The notes under the pieces were generated by a model. It was not told the origin of the DNA. It did no database searches and worked only from the letters and a program-made list of their open reading frames with translations. A stretch of DNA of 64,000 nucleotides from Amborella trichopoda (Eukaryota > Streptophyta > Magnoliopsida > Amborellales > Amborellaceae), in the NCBI RefSeq assembly GCF_000471905.2, contig NW_006497735.1, positions 1,496,715 to 1,560,714 on the forward strand, in the 5' to 3' direction. This document shows positions 45,201 through 54,444 of the stretch, piece after piece (position 1 is the first letter of the stretch; each line of letters begins with the position of its first letter). A program made the position numbers and the translations under genes.

Positions 45201-46369
45201 TTGGGATAAGGCTCGGATGATGATGATAATGATCGATGATAAGGGTTTGTAAATTGTCATATATTATCAAATACTATTTTATAATTGAACAATATATATC
45301 GGGAATGCATATAGAAATGAACTAGAGGGATTTTTAGTATTTGTTTATATAATGAAACATATGAGTTGGTCATTCATTTACAATTTGTCTTTTCATACTT
45401 CAAACTGGACCACCAGAGTAAGTATAAGTGATTGTCAAGATTTACAGTACCAGCTCAGCTGAGTTCTATTTTATGATTTACTAGGTTCTATGAAGGCCTA
45501 ATATTCTTTTGTGCTTGTGACTCTGGTTTTCCCCTCTTCATTTCATCTTCGCTATCGGCATATCGCATCTTGGTTTTTATTGTGATTTATTTTTCTAGAG
45601 TTATCTCAAGCAAAAGAGTTGTCAAAAGTTTTTCACTACATTCTTTAATGTGGTCATGAGAGGCTTTCATCAGTTAACTGCAGAGATCCTCTCAGTAAAT
45701 GGGCAGATGCTAGCCCGGTCAAGCCAGCCATGCATGCTCCGATACCGCAGTGCCCCAATCCGCCTTATGCACACCTTCCTGATGGGCCTGCCCCTCCTTG
45801 TGGGCCTACTCGGTGAGACCCAAAAGCTTGTTATCCCTGTTCTAGAATACAACGAAGAGTCAGGCCCTGCTACAAGGGCCATCAGGGTAACTCTACAGCC
45901 AAGGACAGGGACTACAAACGTACCCGAGCTTTACTCAGCTGAGATTCGTGTGAACTCTCGGCTCCCATTGTCCAAACAAGTTGTACATAATTGGAAGTGG
46001 ACGTGCTATGTATGGGCCTCCTTATATACCTACACATTGCTTCTAATAATCACTATGTGTTGTTGCAAGAGGGTGGTTATGGGGGGACCGATGCGCCTGA
46101 CTCGGGGCCCAACAGAGGAATTGAGACCCGGGGGACATCAGGTTTCTGGTGACCTTTCAGAGCCGTTACCACCAAGTGAAAAATTTTCCAGTGGGGTTAT
46201 AGGGGAGGTATTTGATGAGTCAAAGAGACGGAGCCGAGGTAGGAGTAGAAGGAAGGAGATTTTTCGGCGAGGGTTGTCGCCGGAAAATGTTGGTGAGTTG
46301 AAATCGAGCTTGACTGTGGGAGAAAGCAAGGGTGTTGAAGATTCGGGATCGGTATGCCTGGGTGGCTGA
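38613..46369 (+). CDS. Seipin, ER lipid-droplet assembly protein (whole gene, two exons)
   Basis: Seipin is an ER membrane protein that organises lipid-droplet budding and controls droplet size and number. Joining 38613-39221 and 45674-46369 gives 434 residues. The protein has an N-terminal amphipathic/hydrophobic stretch (about 28-65) and TM1 at about 102-132. Next comes the conserved LWVEEPVVV..NLYFDYT entry to the lumenal domain, then PAGHTFFVSVVLVLPESD, LGVFQ/LTAEILSVNG, SSQPCMLRYRS and PLPLL.G..ET-like blocks. TM2 is at about 312-333 and is followed by a basic and Ser-rich cytosolic tail. The reading frame flows straight across the junction. The length is closer to plant SEIPIN1 (about 370 residues) than to SEIPIN2/3 (about 500 residues with a long N-terminal extension), but the C-terminal tail is long, so the class is a suggestion. 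The 6.45 kb intron is large. Confidence 0.92.
41093..41316. mobile_element. Family B MITE copy 2 (in seipin intron)
   Basis: The ends 'gtatacaaagagacca' and 'aattgtctgttagtatac' are inverted. It shares 'gagaccat', 'gtaca..gaggtcacaa(c)cattct(t)' and 'tcaaatttcaaa' with the copy at 36106-36339. Confidence 0.7.
41760..41783. repeat. Perfect 10-bp hairpin
   Basis: 'acagggtaca', loop 'tacc', 'tgtaccctgt'. It lies in the seipin intron, within a GC-richer patch (41680-41820) that differs from the AT-rich intron around it. Confidence 0.85.
44670..44800. repeat. Tandem repeat, three units
   Basis: 'caagtaggaa(a)caaga(t/a)gtcta(t/g)catc(t/a)a' occurs near 44673, 44719 and 44775, with 'caa(g)ac(t/a)atattataaa' between units. 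Confidence 0.8.
45188..45236. repeat. SINE-tail-like motif
   Basis: 'gatccctaatagttgggataaggct' followed by 'gatgatgataatgatgat'-like repeats. The same motif occurs at 11207-11252 and, reversed, at 14446-14493. It resembles the 3' end of plant Au-type SINEs (a CCCAACTA..TTGGG core followed by a short trinucleotide repeat). The body of the SINE is not recognised. Confidence 0.45.
45674..46369 (+). CDS. Seipin exon 2 (residues 204-434)
   Basis: Starts after TTTCATCAG with LTAEILSVNG, continuing the lumenal domain. It contains SSQPCMLRY, the second transmembrane helix (CYVWASLYTYTLLLIITMCC) and a cytosolic tail with an Arg/Lys/Ser-rich stretch (SKRRSRGRSRRKE). Stop TGA at 46367-46369. Frame upstream of 45674 is open but lies before the acceptor. 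Confidence 0.92.
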   Translation, partial: LTAEILSVNGQMLARSSQPCMLRYRSAPIRLMHTFLMGLPLLVGLLGETQKLVIPVLEYNEESGPATRAIRVTLQPRTGTTNVPELYSAEIRVNSRLPLSKQVVHNWKWTCYVWASLYTYTLLLIITMCCCKRVVMGGPMRLTRGPTEELRPGGHQVSGDLSEPLPPSEKFSSGVIGEVFDESKRRSRGRSRRKEIFRRGLSPENVGELKSSLTVGESKGVEDSGSVCLGG

Positions 46370-46621
46370 TGTATGGAGATTGTGGATGTTTTCTTTTTAG
46401 AATTTGTGTATTGGTAGAGGTCTGTCAGTGTTGGGAGACCCTTTCGGGCTCTTTTTGTAACTACCAAAGGTGGTCTCGTGTTCCTAAAAGAAATTAGGGA
46501 AGTAGGCTTGGTAGTAAAGATGGTTTTAGCCTCACATGCTTGAAGTATATTTTATTTTTATTATTTTGTTTCCGTTTGAAAAATTAGTTGTGATAAAATA
46601 AAGAACGTGGGAAAAGATATA
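46370..46621 (+). terminator. Seipin 3' UTR with polyadenylation signal
   Basis: AATAAA at 46597-46602, about 230 bases after the stop, is a plausible poly(A) signal. A family A MITE begins at 46622, immediately beyond it. Confidence 0.5.
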
Positions 46622-46981
46622 GGGTGTGGTTTTTATAAGGTTGCATGTTTAAACAATACAATTAAAGCGTACCTCCAAATTTTATCATTGGCGTAAAAAT
46701 TCTTAGCATTATCCGAAAATCTATTTTTTTATTTAATTATAAAATTTTGAACTTTTAAAATGGTTAAAATCAATTAGATGTATAAATATATGAAAACTTG
46801 AAAATGGAAGGTATAGATAAATATGTTGCAAGATGTATTATTTTTAAGACTCAATTTTTTTTTTTTTTATATTCATATATCTCAATGTCAATTAGAGGGT
46901 TTTTCAACATTAAAACAACTTTTTTTCAATGGATTTTTGAGGTGCATCTTTAATTTACAACTTTATATAAATTTTTTCAAA
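46622..46981. mobile_element. Family A MITE copy just downstream of seipin
   Basis: Starts 'gggtgtggtttttataaggttgca' and contains 'acctccaaattttatca', 'aaaatggttaaaatcaa', 'tagagggtttttcaacattaaaacaac' and 'ggatttttgaggtgcatctttaatt', ending near 'tttatataaa'. Confidence 0.8.
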
Positions 46982-47130
46982 AGATAAATGGGGAAGTATT
47001 GGTAATTTAATGTGATGATCAGGAGATGCTTTTTATCTGTAGCGCCCTTATGTATTCTACCCCTTATATTGTTCTCTAATTGGCATCAGCTACATGGAAA
47101 GTAGGAATTTTAGTATTTTTTAATTGAAAA

Positions 47131-47250
47131 AGTTTATGTAAGAGCGAGGCTCTAGACAATCAAGTTAAGGTGTATCTCAAAAATTCACTAAAAGAGGTTG
47201 TTTTGATGCCGAAAGTTTCTCAAATTGATCAGAGTAGGAGGTGGTACATA
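47131..47250. mobile_element. Family A MITE fragment
   Basis: 'agttaaggtgtatctcaaaaattcactaaaagaggttgttttgatgcc' matches the end region of the copy at 49273-49590. The rest of the element is missing or unrecognised. Confidence 0.55.
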
Positions 47251-47484
47251 AGTCCTTGTATTCTTTTATTCTTTAATGAAAAGTCATGGTTAAAGTTAAA
47301 AAAAAAAATGTATGTTTTTTTTGGGTTCATTAGAGGAGAAAGGCCTCTTCCTGTTTTTTCAATAGATTGGGGAGTTACATTTTTACATTTTGAAGTTGTT
47401 AATTGGAGGGTGTTAGTTGTAGGAGTGGATATTACGACGTGGTAACTGGGTGTAGGATGCTACCGTCACGACTTTAGTCCCATT

Positions 47485-47660
47485 CTTAAAAAAATGTGGT
47501 AAGTTAGTGGGGAATTGAGCCCTTACTTTTTGGTGAGAATGGAATTAGAGACCTTCTCATGAGGTTCGACAATACTACCACTAAGCACTATGCCATTCTC
47601 AAAAGTGGTAAGTCAGTGTGGATTTGGGCCTCTACCATTTGATGAGAATGGAGTAGATAA
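47485..47660. repeat. Tandem duplication, about 110-base period
   Basis: 'gtggtaagt(t/c)agtg(g/t)gga(a)ttgagcc' followed by 'tgagaatgga(a/g)t(t/a)aga' occurs at about 47494 and about 47603, with 'atgccattctcaaaa' and 'cccattcttaaaa' before each. Confidence 0.65.
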
Positions 47661-47794
47661 CTTTTTTCTTTATATTTATGCAAATGTTCACTCTTTGAGA
47701 GCATATACTGTATTTTAATATTAGTTTTTTCTATACATTTGATTAAGTTTAAATTTAGGCATTTATACATTTCACTATCATATACTTGCGAAAA

Positions 47795-47945
47795 GCTATA
47801 AAAAAAAAAAAAAAAAAGGAAAATGAAAAAAAAAAAAAAAGAAAAAAAGAAAAGAAAAAAAGAAGAAGAAAAAAGCAAAAAGAAAAGAAAAGGAAAGAAA
47901 GAAAAGAAAAAGAAAAAGAAAAGAAAAGAAGATCAAGAAGAAGAG
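47795..47945. repeat. Long polypurine tract
   Basis: About 150 bases of almost pure A and G on the plus strand, with only two or three pyrimidine interruptions. The lysine-rich and serine/phenylalanine-rich frames here are artefacts of composition. Confidence 0.95.
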
Positions 47946-48005
47946 ATGATACCATTTGGGAAATTATTTCAAAGAGGGAAATGCGAGAATCTTTATGAAA
48001 AACTA

Positions 48006-48792
48006 GGCACCATTTGATTTCCTAGCCAAATTAAAATTTTGGCAAGTTGAAAATTTCTCAGCAACTTGACCTCGAATAATTTTTGATTTGCAGATTGGAA
48101 TTTATTTTCAACTGCTATTGAGCCCCTAAATTGAATTGTTTGGCAAAGTACTCCGAGTTGTTTTCTAAAAATTCAATTTGACCCTCTCTCCTCCTTTCTC
48201 CTGACAACCACCATCAACATTGCCACTAACGCACTGTCAACACCACCATCGCCTAGCCACCAATATTCCACCACCAACTCCACCAACACCAACACATCAC
48301 CACCGCTGCGTAGCCGTCACTATCACTGCCATTGCACTATGTTTTGCAACCACCACCACCACCCTCCACTACTAATTAGCTGCCATCCCCACCGACCTAC
48401 CATTTGCCACTACCACCACCACAGGAGGCCACCACCACCACCACAAGAGACCACCACCACCACTCCACCACCGCCTAGATGCAATTACTGCCACCCTCAC
48501 TATGACCATCATACACCACGACCACCTATCCTCCACCACCACCACCATCACCACTTCACAACCACCCCTCTACTGTCTACCAAAAACCACGACCACTATT
48601 AGGACTCTACCTAATCAATTACAATCATCACCATCATCACACAAACACTACCACGACCACCACTATCACAACACATTATAATAATTTAAAATTAAAATTT
48701 TAACATTTAAACACGGAGATCAAATGACAATTAACCGAATTGCCATTTGATCAATTAAAATTTTAAATGTATTTTGCAATCAAATGATCCCC
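48006..48792. mobile_element. Possible non-autonomous element with CCA/CAC-rich core
   Basis: The left end 'ggcaccatttgatttcc' and right end 'gcaatcaaatgatcccc' form an imperfect inverted repeat, each followed inward by 'aattaaaatttt'. The core (48200-48670) is dominated by CCA/CAC/ACC trinucleotides ('ccaccaccac'). The His/Pro/Thr-rich frame across it has no start context or family resemblance. Element boundaries are inferred from the ends only. Confidence 0.45.
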
Positions 48793-49272
48793 AAAATACA
48801 AGCAAAAAAAATCACAAAAATGAAAAAAAAACCATATTGATAATTTTTTAAACCAATCCAAAAAATGCAGCAAATTTTGGCTCAAGAATCATCAACGAAA
48901 TGTTGTTTTCTCAAATTATTAATTTGATTTCGGTTAAAATTGTCGTGCTATTGCTACAAAAATGGATAAAGTGTTAGGTTAAATAAACTGAATAATATGA
49001 AAAGTTGAAATAGGACGGTCGTATATCTTAACTTTTGTCGATCAGAATCCCTGAAATAGATAGCACCCACTAGAATCAAAATTTCACAAAATTGCAAGAG
49101 CACGCAAAAGTAATGTAGCCATTTACATAAGCATTGAATTTCTGAATTCAATCAATCTCTTCAATTTCTCATTCCCGATACATTGATTCCTCTGGAACAG
49201 TACCTAAGTTGCTAGACAAAGGCAAAGTTCCAAACTCGCTCAACTTACAAAGAAGGACATTTTACTCTGGGA
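48793..49272. other. Intergenic, no recognisable feature
   Basis: AT-rich, no gene-like frame. Confidence 0.45.
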
Positions 49273-49590
49273 AAAGCTTATAAAGAACTGAGGCTTGAAA
49301 CAATAAAATTAGAGCCTATATCAAAAATTTTATTAGAAGAGGTTGTTTTGATGCCCAAATATCGTCAAATTGATCATCTCAACAACAAGATGTATGGACA
49401 TGAGAAAAAAATAGATTTCAAGTTATGGAAATAGTGCACCTTGTAAAGCATTTTTGGACTGTCAATTTTCAAGTTTTCATAGATCTGCTCGATCTACACT
49501 ATTTTTGAAGCTTTAAATTTTGTAATTAAAGATAAAGATATATTTTAAGGCTATCACAAAGATTTCCAGTCTACAACAAAGGCTATCACA
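49273..49590. mobile_element. Family A MITE copy
   Basis: Contains 'gaggttgttttgatgccc', 'catttttggactgtcaattttcaagttttcatagatctgctcgat' and 'gctttaaattttgtaatta', shared with the copies at 21015 and 60893. The right end is blurred by the LINE debris that follows. Confidence 0.65.
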
Positions 49591-49599
49591 AAGAGGTGG

Positions 49600-52500
49600 T
49601 ACCCAAGGGGACTGCAAAGGCTACAACAAAACCACCCATGTCATTTCTAACTATTCCTCCACAGTCTGCTGCAATAGGATTTCAAAAAGAAGATCTATCT
49701 ATGTTGAGCTTGAAGTGATCAGTGGGAGGAAAAGACCATACAACTTGGATTGGGGTAAGGAGGCGTTCTACATACCAATTCAGATTGAGGTTGGTGGTGA
49801 TGTTGCTTTTAGATGGATGGAAGTCCAACCCTTCCCTTCTGCAAGCTTGTTGACTAGGTGGGTAATGCGCTGAAGACGATGTTCTCTGGAAGTCTTCCTC
49901 CCTTCATGGATGAGTGCATTGCACTCAGCCCACAGACACCAGATGGTGATGGAAAAGGAAGAGAGCCAGAAATTTTTCATACTGATGGATTTGAAACAAA
50001 ATTTGATCCACCTAGGCATCATCATCAAAATTGATTGCTTGAGCGGTATGAGTTTGCCAATTCTCCAAAGTAGAGATCTCTAGAGGACCTATGAGAAAAC
50101 ACACTGTATAATAATATGGTTCGTTGTCTCCTCCTCTAGACACCAAAGGTAAGCCCCTAGATTGGAGCTGACCTATGGTAGGCAATCGTGAATGTAGGGC
50201 AAACATTGTGAACCATTTTCCTCTAGGTTGAGAAGGGGTTTTCCAGAGGGCCTTGAAAACTGGCTGAACAGGAGCATTATGCGTGATGTGATCCCAAGCA
50301 CTGCCCATTGAGAAGGCACCATCAACAGAATGGATCCAGACCAAGTGATCATGTAGGGGGTGTATAGGTAACACATGCGACTGTACCTACTCCCAGGCAA
50401 GGCTTAATGGACCAGAAGGGAGGGACGAAAGAGCTCATTTCTACGTTGAAACCTCGATGTAATAAGAGACATTGGGGTTTGCAAAATTTCCCAAGGTGCT
50501 ATGTACTTCTACACCATATTTCTCCCATAAAGAATGTTATGAGAACCACGGATCAGTCGAAAAGTCGATCAATTTTCCCTCACTAAATATCCATGTCACA
50601 TTATTTTGCAATCTATTTAACCCCAAGGTTACCCCTCTCAATGCATGAGAGCAAATTTTTGATGGGCGAACCAAACTGAAGAATGTCGAAAGTATATATG
50701 CTTGAAAAACTTGAACAACAGGGAGGAGCGTTTTGAGGTAATTCTCCATGCTAGCTTCATCATTCCACCCATGTTGAAGTCGTGAATATGAAGAATTCCA
50801 ATACCTCTTTCAGCCTTCCAGCCTACAATACCCCAATTTACTAGGTGTAGTCCCTTGTTATCTGAACTCCCTGGCCAAAGAAAATTCCATTGGAGTCGTC
50901 CGAGAATATTGCATGTGCGGCTTGGGAGAGAGAATGAAAGCATCCATTATATTGCATAATCATTGATGATCGATTTTAAAAGTTGTAGCCGCCCTGCAAA
51001 AGATAAAGAAAGAGCTTGCCAAGAACTAATCTGAGATATGGTCTTTCCAGTTTGGCTATGACAGTGTGAGTGCCTCAGGGGTTCATGAAAAAGAGGGAGC
51101 TCAAGATATTTAGAAGAAAGGTTGTGCCGACCCAAAAAACATAGCTTTGCTCTTGTTGCAATTTGGTTGTGTAGACACCCCATTTTTAAAACTGACAAAT
51201 TTTGTGATACTCGTGAATCCTTAGGACCACACTATCCTAGTAAACCCCCAAACTATAGACTATCATAGTCCGTGATCCCTATCCTGCGATCCAGAATCCT
51301 GCAAGACCATTTGTTTTAGTAATAAATCAAATAAAAATAGCAAAGCAACTTATTTTTATTTGATTATTTGGTAGGCAATATCACAAAAACATAACTGCTA
51401 ATTTTGGTCAGATTTGGGCTCTCTTTGACCCCCCAAATGGAAATTTGGCTGACAAATATGCTTGAAATTGGTATATATCCATTATAGTATGATTTGAGCC
51501 TTTATATAAACACATTTTGTGACCCATTTAGGGTAGGACTTTGTTAACCCATACACCAAGAAACCTGAGCCTTGGAGAGACCAGAGAGAAAACCGTGGGA
51601 TATACTAGATCTAGACAAGTTCGAGCCAAACCCCAGCTATTAGACCTGCAACTCTAAGCTTAGAACATGTCCAAGATAACCATTCAACCAAGCCAAGGTT
51701 TGGTCAACATTGAAGGGAGACAAATAGGATCCCCGGTATGAACATAGCCGTTGTGATCTTGATACGGGCGAGGCCTCGAAACCTCAAGTTTGCTGGGCCA
51801 ACTGGCCTGGCTAGGTATTTTTCTCATCATTTTTTTCTTCATTTTTTAGTTATTTTGTTAGATCTAGGATTTTATTTTTATTTGATTCAATATTTCATGC
51901 TTTTTGGAACGAAGTTGGCTCTACCATTAATATGAGAGCGAATCTATTCATTTTTCAATACATTTGGCCTCATATCATAATTTGATTTTTCCCACTCTCT
52001 ATCACTTATTTAAAGTCAGTTTGTGGTATGGATTTGAAGGATCTTCCTCTGAAGATCTCTCCGATTTGCACTGTAAACAAATTGTTACCCCATCACCATA
52101 CAAAAGATATCAATCATGCATCTGATAGTCGAGGCCACCTTAATAAAAACCTCATAGAAAATAAGGGCATCGTCCGCATAGAAAAGATGATTGACCCTGT
52201 AGTTACTTCTCGACGGGAAAGCAAGAGGGAGGTGCTTATTTGCAATAACTGCATCAAGCATCCTACTGAGGTAGTCCATGACAAAGAGGAAGATGTATGA
52301 GGTTAGAGGGTCACCTTGTCTAAGGCCCCTTTTTCCTTTAAAAAAGCCCACCGGAGATCCGTTGTGCAGGATAGAGAATGAGGGGGGAGAGATGCAATGC
52401 TAGACCCATGTTATAAACATATATGGAAAGCCCATAGCATATAGTCTGTTTAATATGAATTTTCACGAGATCCTATCATATGTACTACTAAGGTCCAATT

Positions 52501-53330
52501 GTAGGCACATTTTTGGCCTAGTTGAGTTCTTATGGCATAAAGAAATTAGCTCATTGGCCATGAGAATATTATCGATAATTAGCGTTCCCCTCAGAAGTGC
52601 TGCTTGGCATGGATGAATTAGCCCATCAAGAACCATCCTTAGTTTATTGGCTACTATCTTGCCAATAATCTTGTAAAAGACATTGCATAGGCTGATGGGT
52701 CTAAAATCCTGGTGGTATGGTAGTGCACTTTAGGAATCAGGCATATGAAAGTTAAGTTTACCGTCTTCAAGAACTTGCATTTCCCAAAGAAGTCTTGGAT
52801 AGCATTGAAGAGATCCCCTTCGACGACATCCCAATTAAACTTATAGAATTGCTCCCCAAAACCATTATGACCCGTAGCAATCTCTGACATCATATCCCAC
52901 ATACATTTCTTGATTTCTTCTAAAAAGATGTTTTTTGTCATTTCGGCTTGCTGGTTCAGCGTAAGCCACTCTTCCCACTAAGGACTTGGCTTTTGGCTCT
53001 GACGTTAAGAGATCCTCAAAAAAGGAAATCATATGACTTTCAATAGCCTTGGGGTCTGAAATTGGATTACCTGTCGAATCCTTTCGATGAAGGATTCTGT
53101 CATTTCGCCTTCTAATTATGGTGGACATATGGAAGAATTTCATATTAGACTCCCCCTTTTTTAACCAAGTCTCACGTGATTTTTGCCTCCACATGCTCTC
53201 TTCCTGGGCTAGAAAATTTTGTAATTTGGATGTAAGCTGGGCTTCTTTAGATATCAGGGATAGGTCACTAGGGTTGGTATTTATCATATCTGAAGCTTGG
53301 GGTCAGCCATCAGAGTTGGAAGCATCCTAA
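49600..53330 (-). mobile_element. 5'-truncated LINE (L1-like), broken and split by an LTR
   Basis: Minus-strand frames, read from 53330 downward, follow the plant LINE order. The linker before RT is at 53287-52865 (SMWRQKSRETWLKKGESNMKFF). RT is at 52941-52654 and 52351-52085, with GHNGFG, LICLIPKV, RGLRQGDPLTSYIFLFVMDYLSRML and the FYADDALIF active site. After the LTR insertion the coding continues at 51165-50537 (CFLGRHNLSSKYLELPL; PGSSDNKGLHLVNW). The zf-RVT-type C-terminal domain is at 50374-49780. The endonuclease domain is absent. Frameshifts and stops are frequent. The 3' end near 49600 is approximate. Confidence 0.85.
51170..52079 (+). mobile_element. Solo LTR (TGTAGACA type, copy 2) inserted in the LINE
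   Basis: Starts TGTAGACACCCC and ends TGTAAACA, 910 bases, with a TATA-like 'tttatataaaca' at about 51503. The LINE frame is interrupted exactly here: the protein runs from ...FCMVMG on one side to NQIATRAKLCFLG on the other. The flanking five bases are ggttg and aattg (three of five match), a possible decayed target duplication. With no internal region, a solo LTR made by recombination is the simplest reading. Confidence 0.75.
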
Positions 53331-53736
53331 TGCTACATTCTCTTCGTGTGCACGCAAGGCTGATTTCGCGCACTGCTATTTTCGTCCTCACACATTGCTC
53401 TCTTCGTCTCGCTCTCTTTGTCCTCGCCTAGACTATTCCAGAGAAAAAGTGCCTATCGAGGTGCACTTTACTTTAATTGTTTAGAGCCTCAGTTGTATAC
53501 AAACCGCACCCTTTTACTATTTACTAATATTTAACAACTAGATTGAGTCCACTTGAACTTGGCAAAGTTACTCGGCCTTGGCCAATGGACGAGGCAAGTA
53601 CTTGCATATACATATGGGTATAGGGGCAAGCCCCCTTTTTCATCGCTCCCTGTTTCTCTGAAGGACTATGATATAGGAGAACTTGATGAAAATTTTAATT
53701 AAAATTTGTAGCAACCAGATCTTGATTTGCATCAGA
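53331..53736. other. Intergenic with MITE fragment
   Basis: Includes a family A MITE end at 53455-53512 ('gaggtgcactttactttaattgtttagagcc' to 'tatacaaaccgcaccc'). The remainder is unrecognised and seems to continue on the far side of the copia element (58631 onward). Confidence 0.5.
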
Positions 53737-54371
53737 TGTTGTGCACGAAAGCTCTAAACCCGACGGTAAATAAAGTAGGCGAAAAAGAATCGACAAAAAA
53801 CAAGCAACAAAAATAAAGCAAGAAATAAATAACAGAAAAAGAACACCAGGATTTACGTAGTTTGTCACAGATGTGACTACATTCACAGGTGAAGACGATC
53901 GATGTCTTTTACTAAATCAAAGAAAGAAAATTACAAGGTAACTTACTTGAGAACCTAAGACTCAATCTCCCACAAAGCCTTCTTCTCTATAATTTTCTCT
54001 CTCTGTAAAACCCCCAAAAGTTTTTTTTCTATTGTTCTAGATCTTTTTCTCTCTCTCTAAATAACCTAATATATAGAACCACTAAAAAAGAGGTACATGG
54101 GGCTCTATCTTTTTCCCATAACTTTTGGGTGCATAAGTTTATCTTTATCTAGTATGGTCTCTCATGTCTATCCTAACATAACTAGAACTAACCCAAAAAG
54201 ATAATTATCCTAAATAATAAGAACTACAAAGAAAAATTAGAAACTCAAATAGAGGTCACGTAATGCCTTTATCTCCAAAAACTTATTTCTTTCTTAAAAT
54301 TTAGGATTCACATCCCAACAAAATATGGAAACCTAACTGAGATTTATCTTGGAAAACAAGACAAATCAACA
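53737..54371 (-). repeat. Copia 3' LTR (635 bases)
   Basis: Aligns along its length with 57963-58630: shared 'gctctaaac', 'caagcaacaaaaataaagca', 'ccaggattta(c/t)gt', 'cacagatgtga', 'tttactaaatcaaagaaa' and 'acaagacaaatcaaca'. Confidence 0.92.
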
Positions 54372-54444
54372 AATCTCTGCCTTGGCTTGAATTCCAAAAG
54401 ATATTCTCATCGACCATCTTCTCCACACGTGCCTCCATAGGCAC

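Larger units (their letters stand above)
39222..45673 (+). other. Seipin intron 1
   Basis: 6452 bases, GTACTG...CATCAG. It contains a family B MITE (41093-41316), a 10-bp perfect hairpin (41760-41783), a three-copy tandem repeat (44670-44800) and a SINE-tail-like motif (45188-45236). Several open frames in it have no protein resemblance. Confidence 0.85.

Noticed and set aside
45650..46369. Stand-alone 239-residue gene
   Set aside because: The frame begins before a clear splice acceptor and lacks the seipin N-terminus, which is supplied in frame by the exon at 38613-39221.
47786..48017. Lys/Glu-rich and Ser/Phe-rich frames
   Set aside because: They are translations of the polypurine tract and its complement.
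48339..48602. 87-residue His/Pro/Thr-rich open frame
   Set aside because: It is produced by the CCA-rich repeat; there is no family resemblance and no gene context.
49780..53287. Host genes for the reverse-transcriptase-like frames
   Set aside because: The domain order and breaks match a LINE, not a cellular gene.
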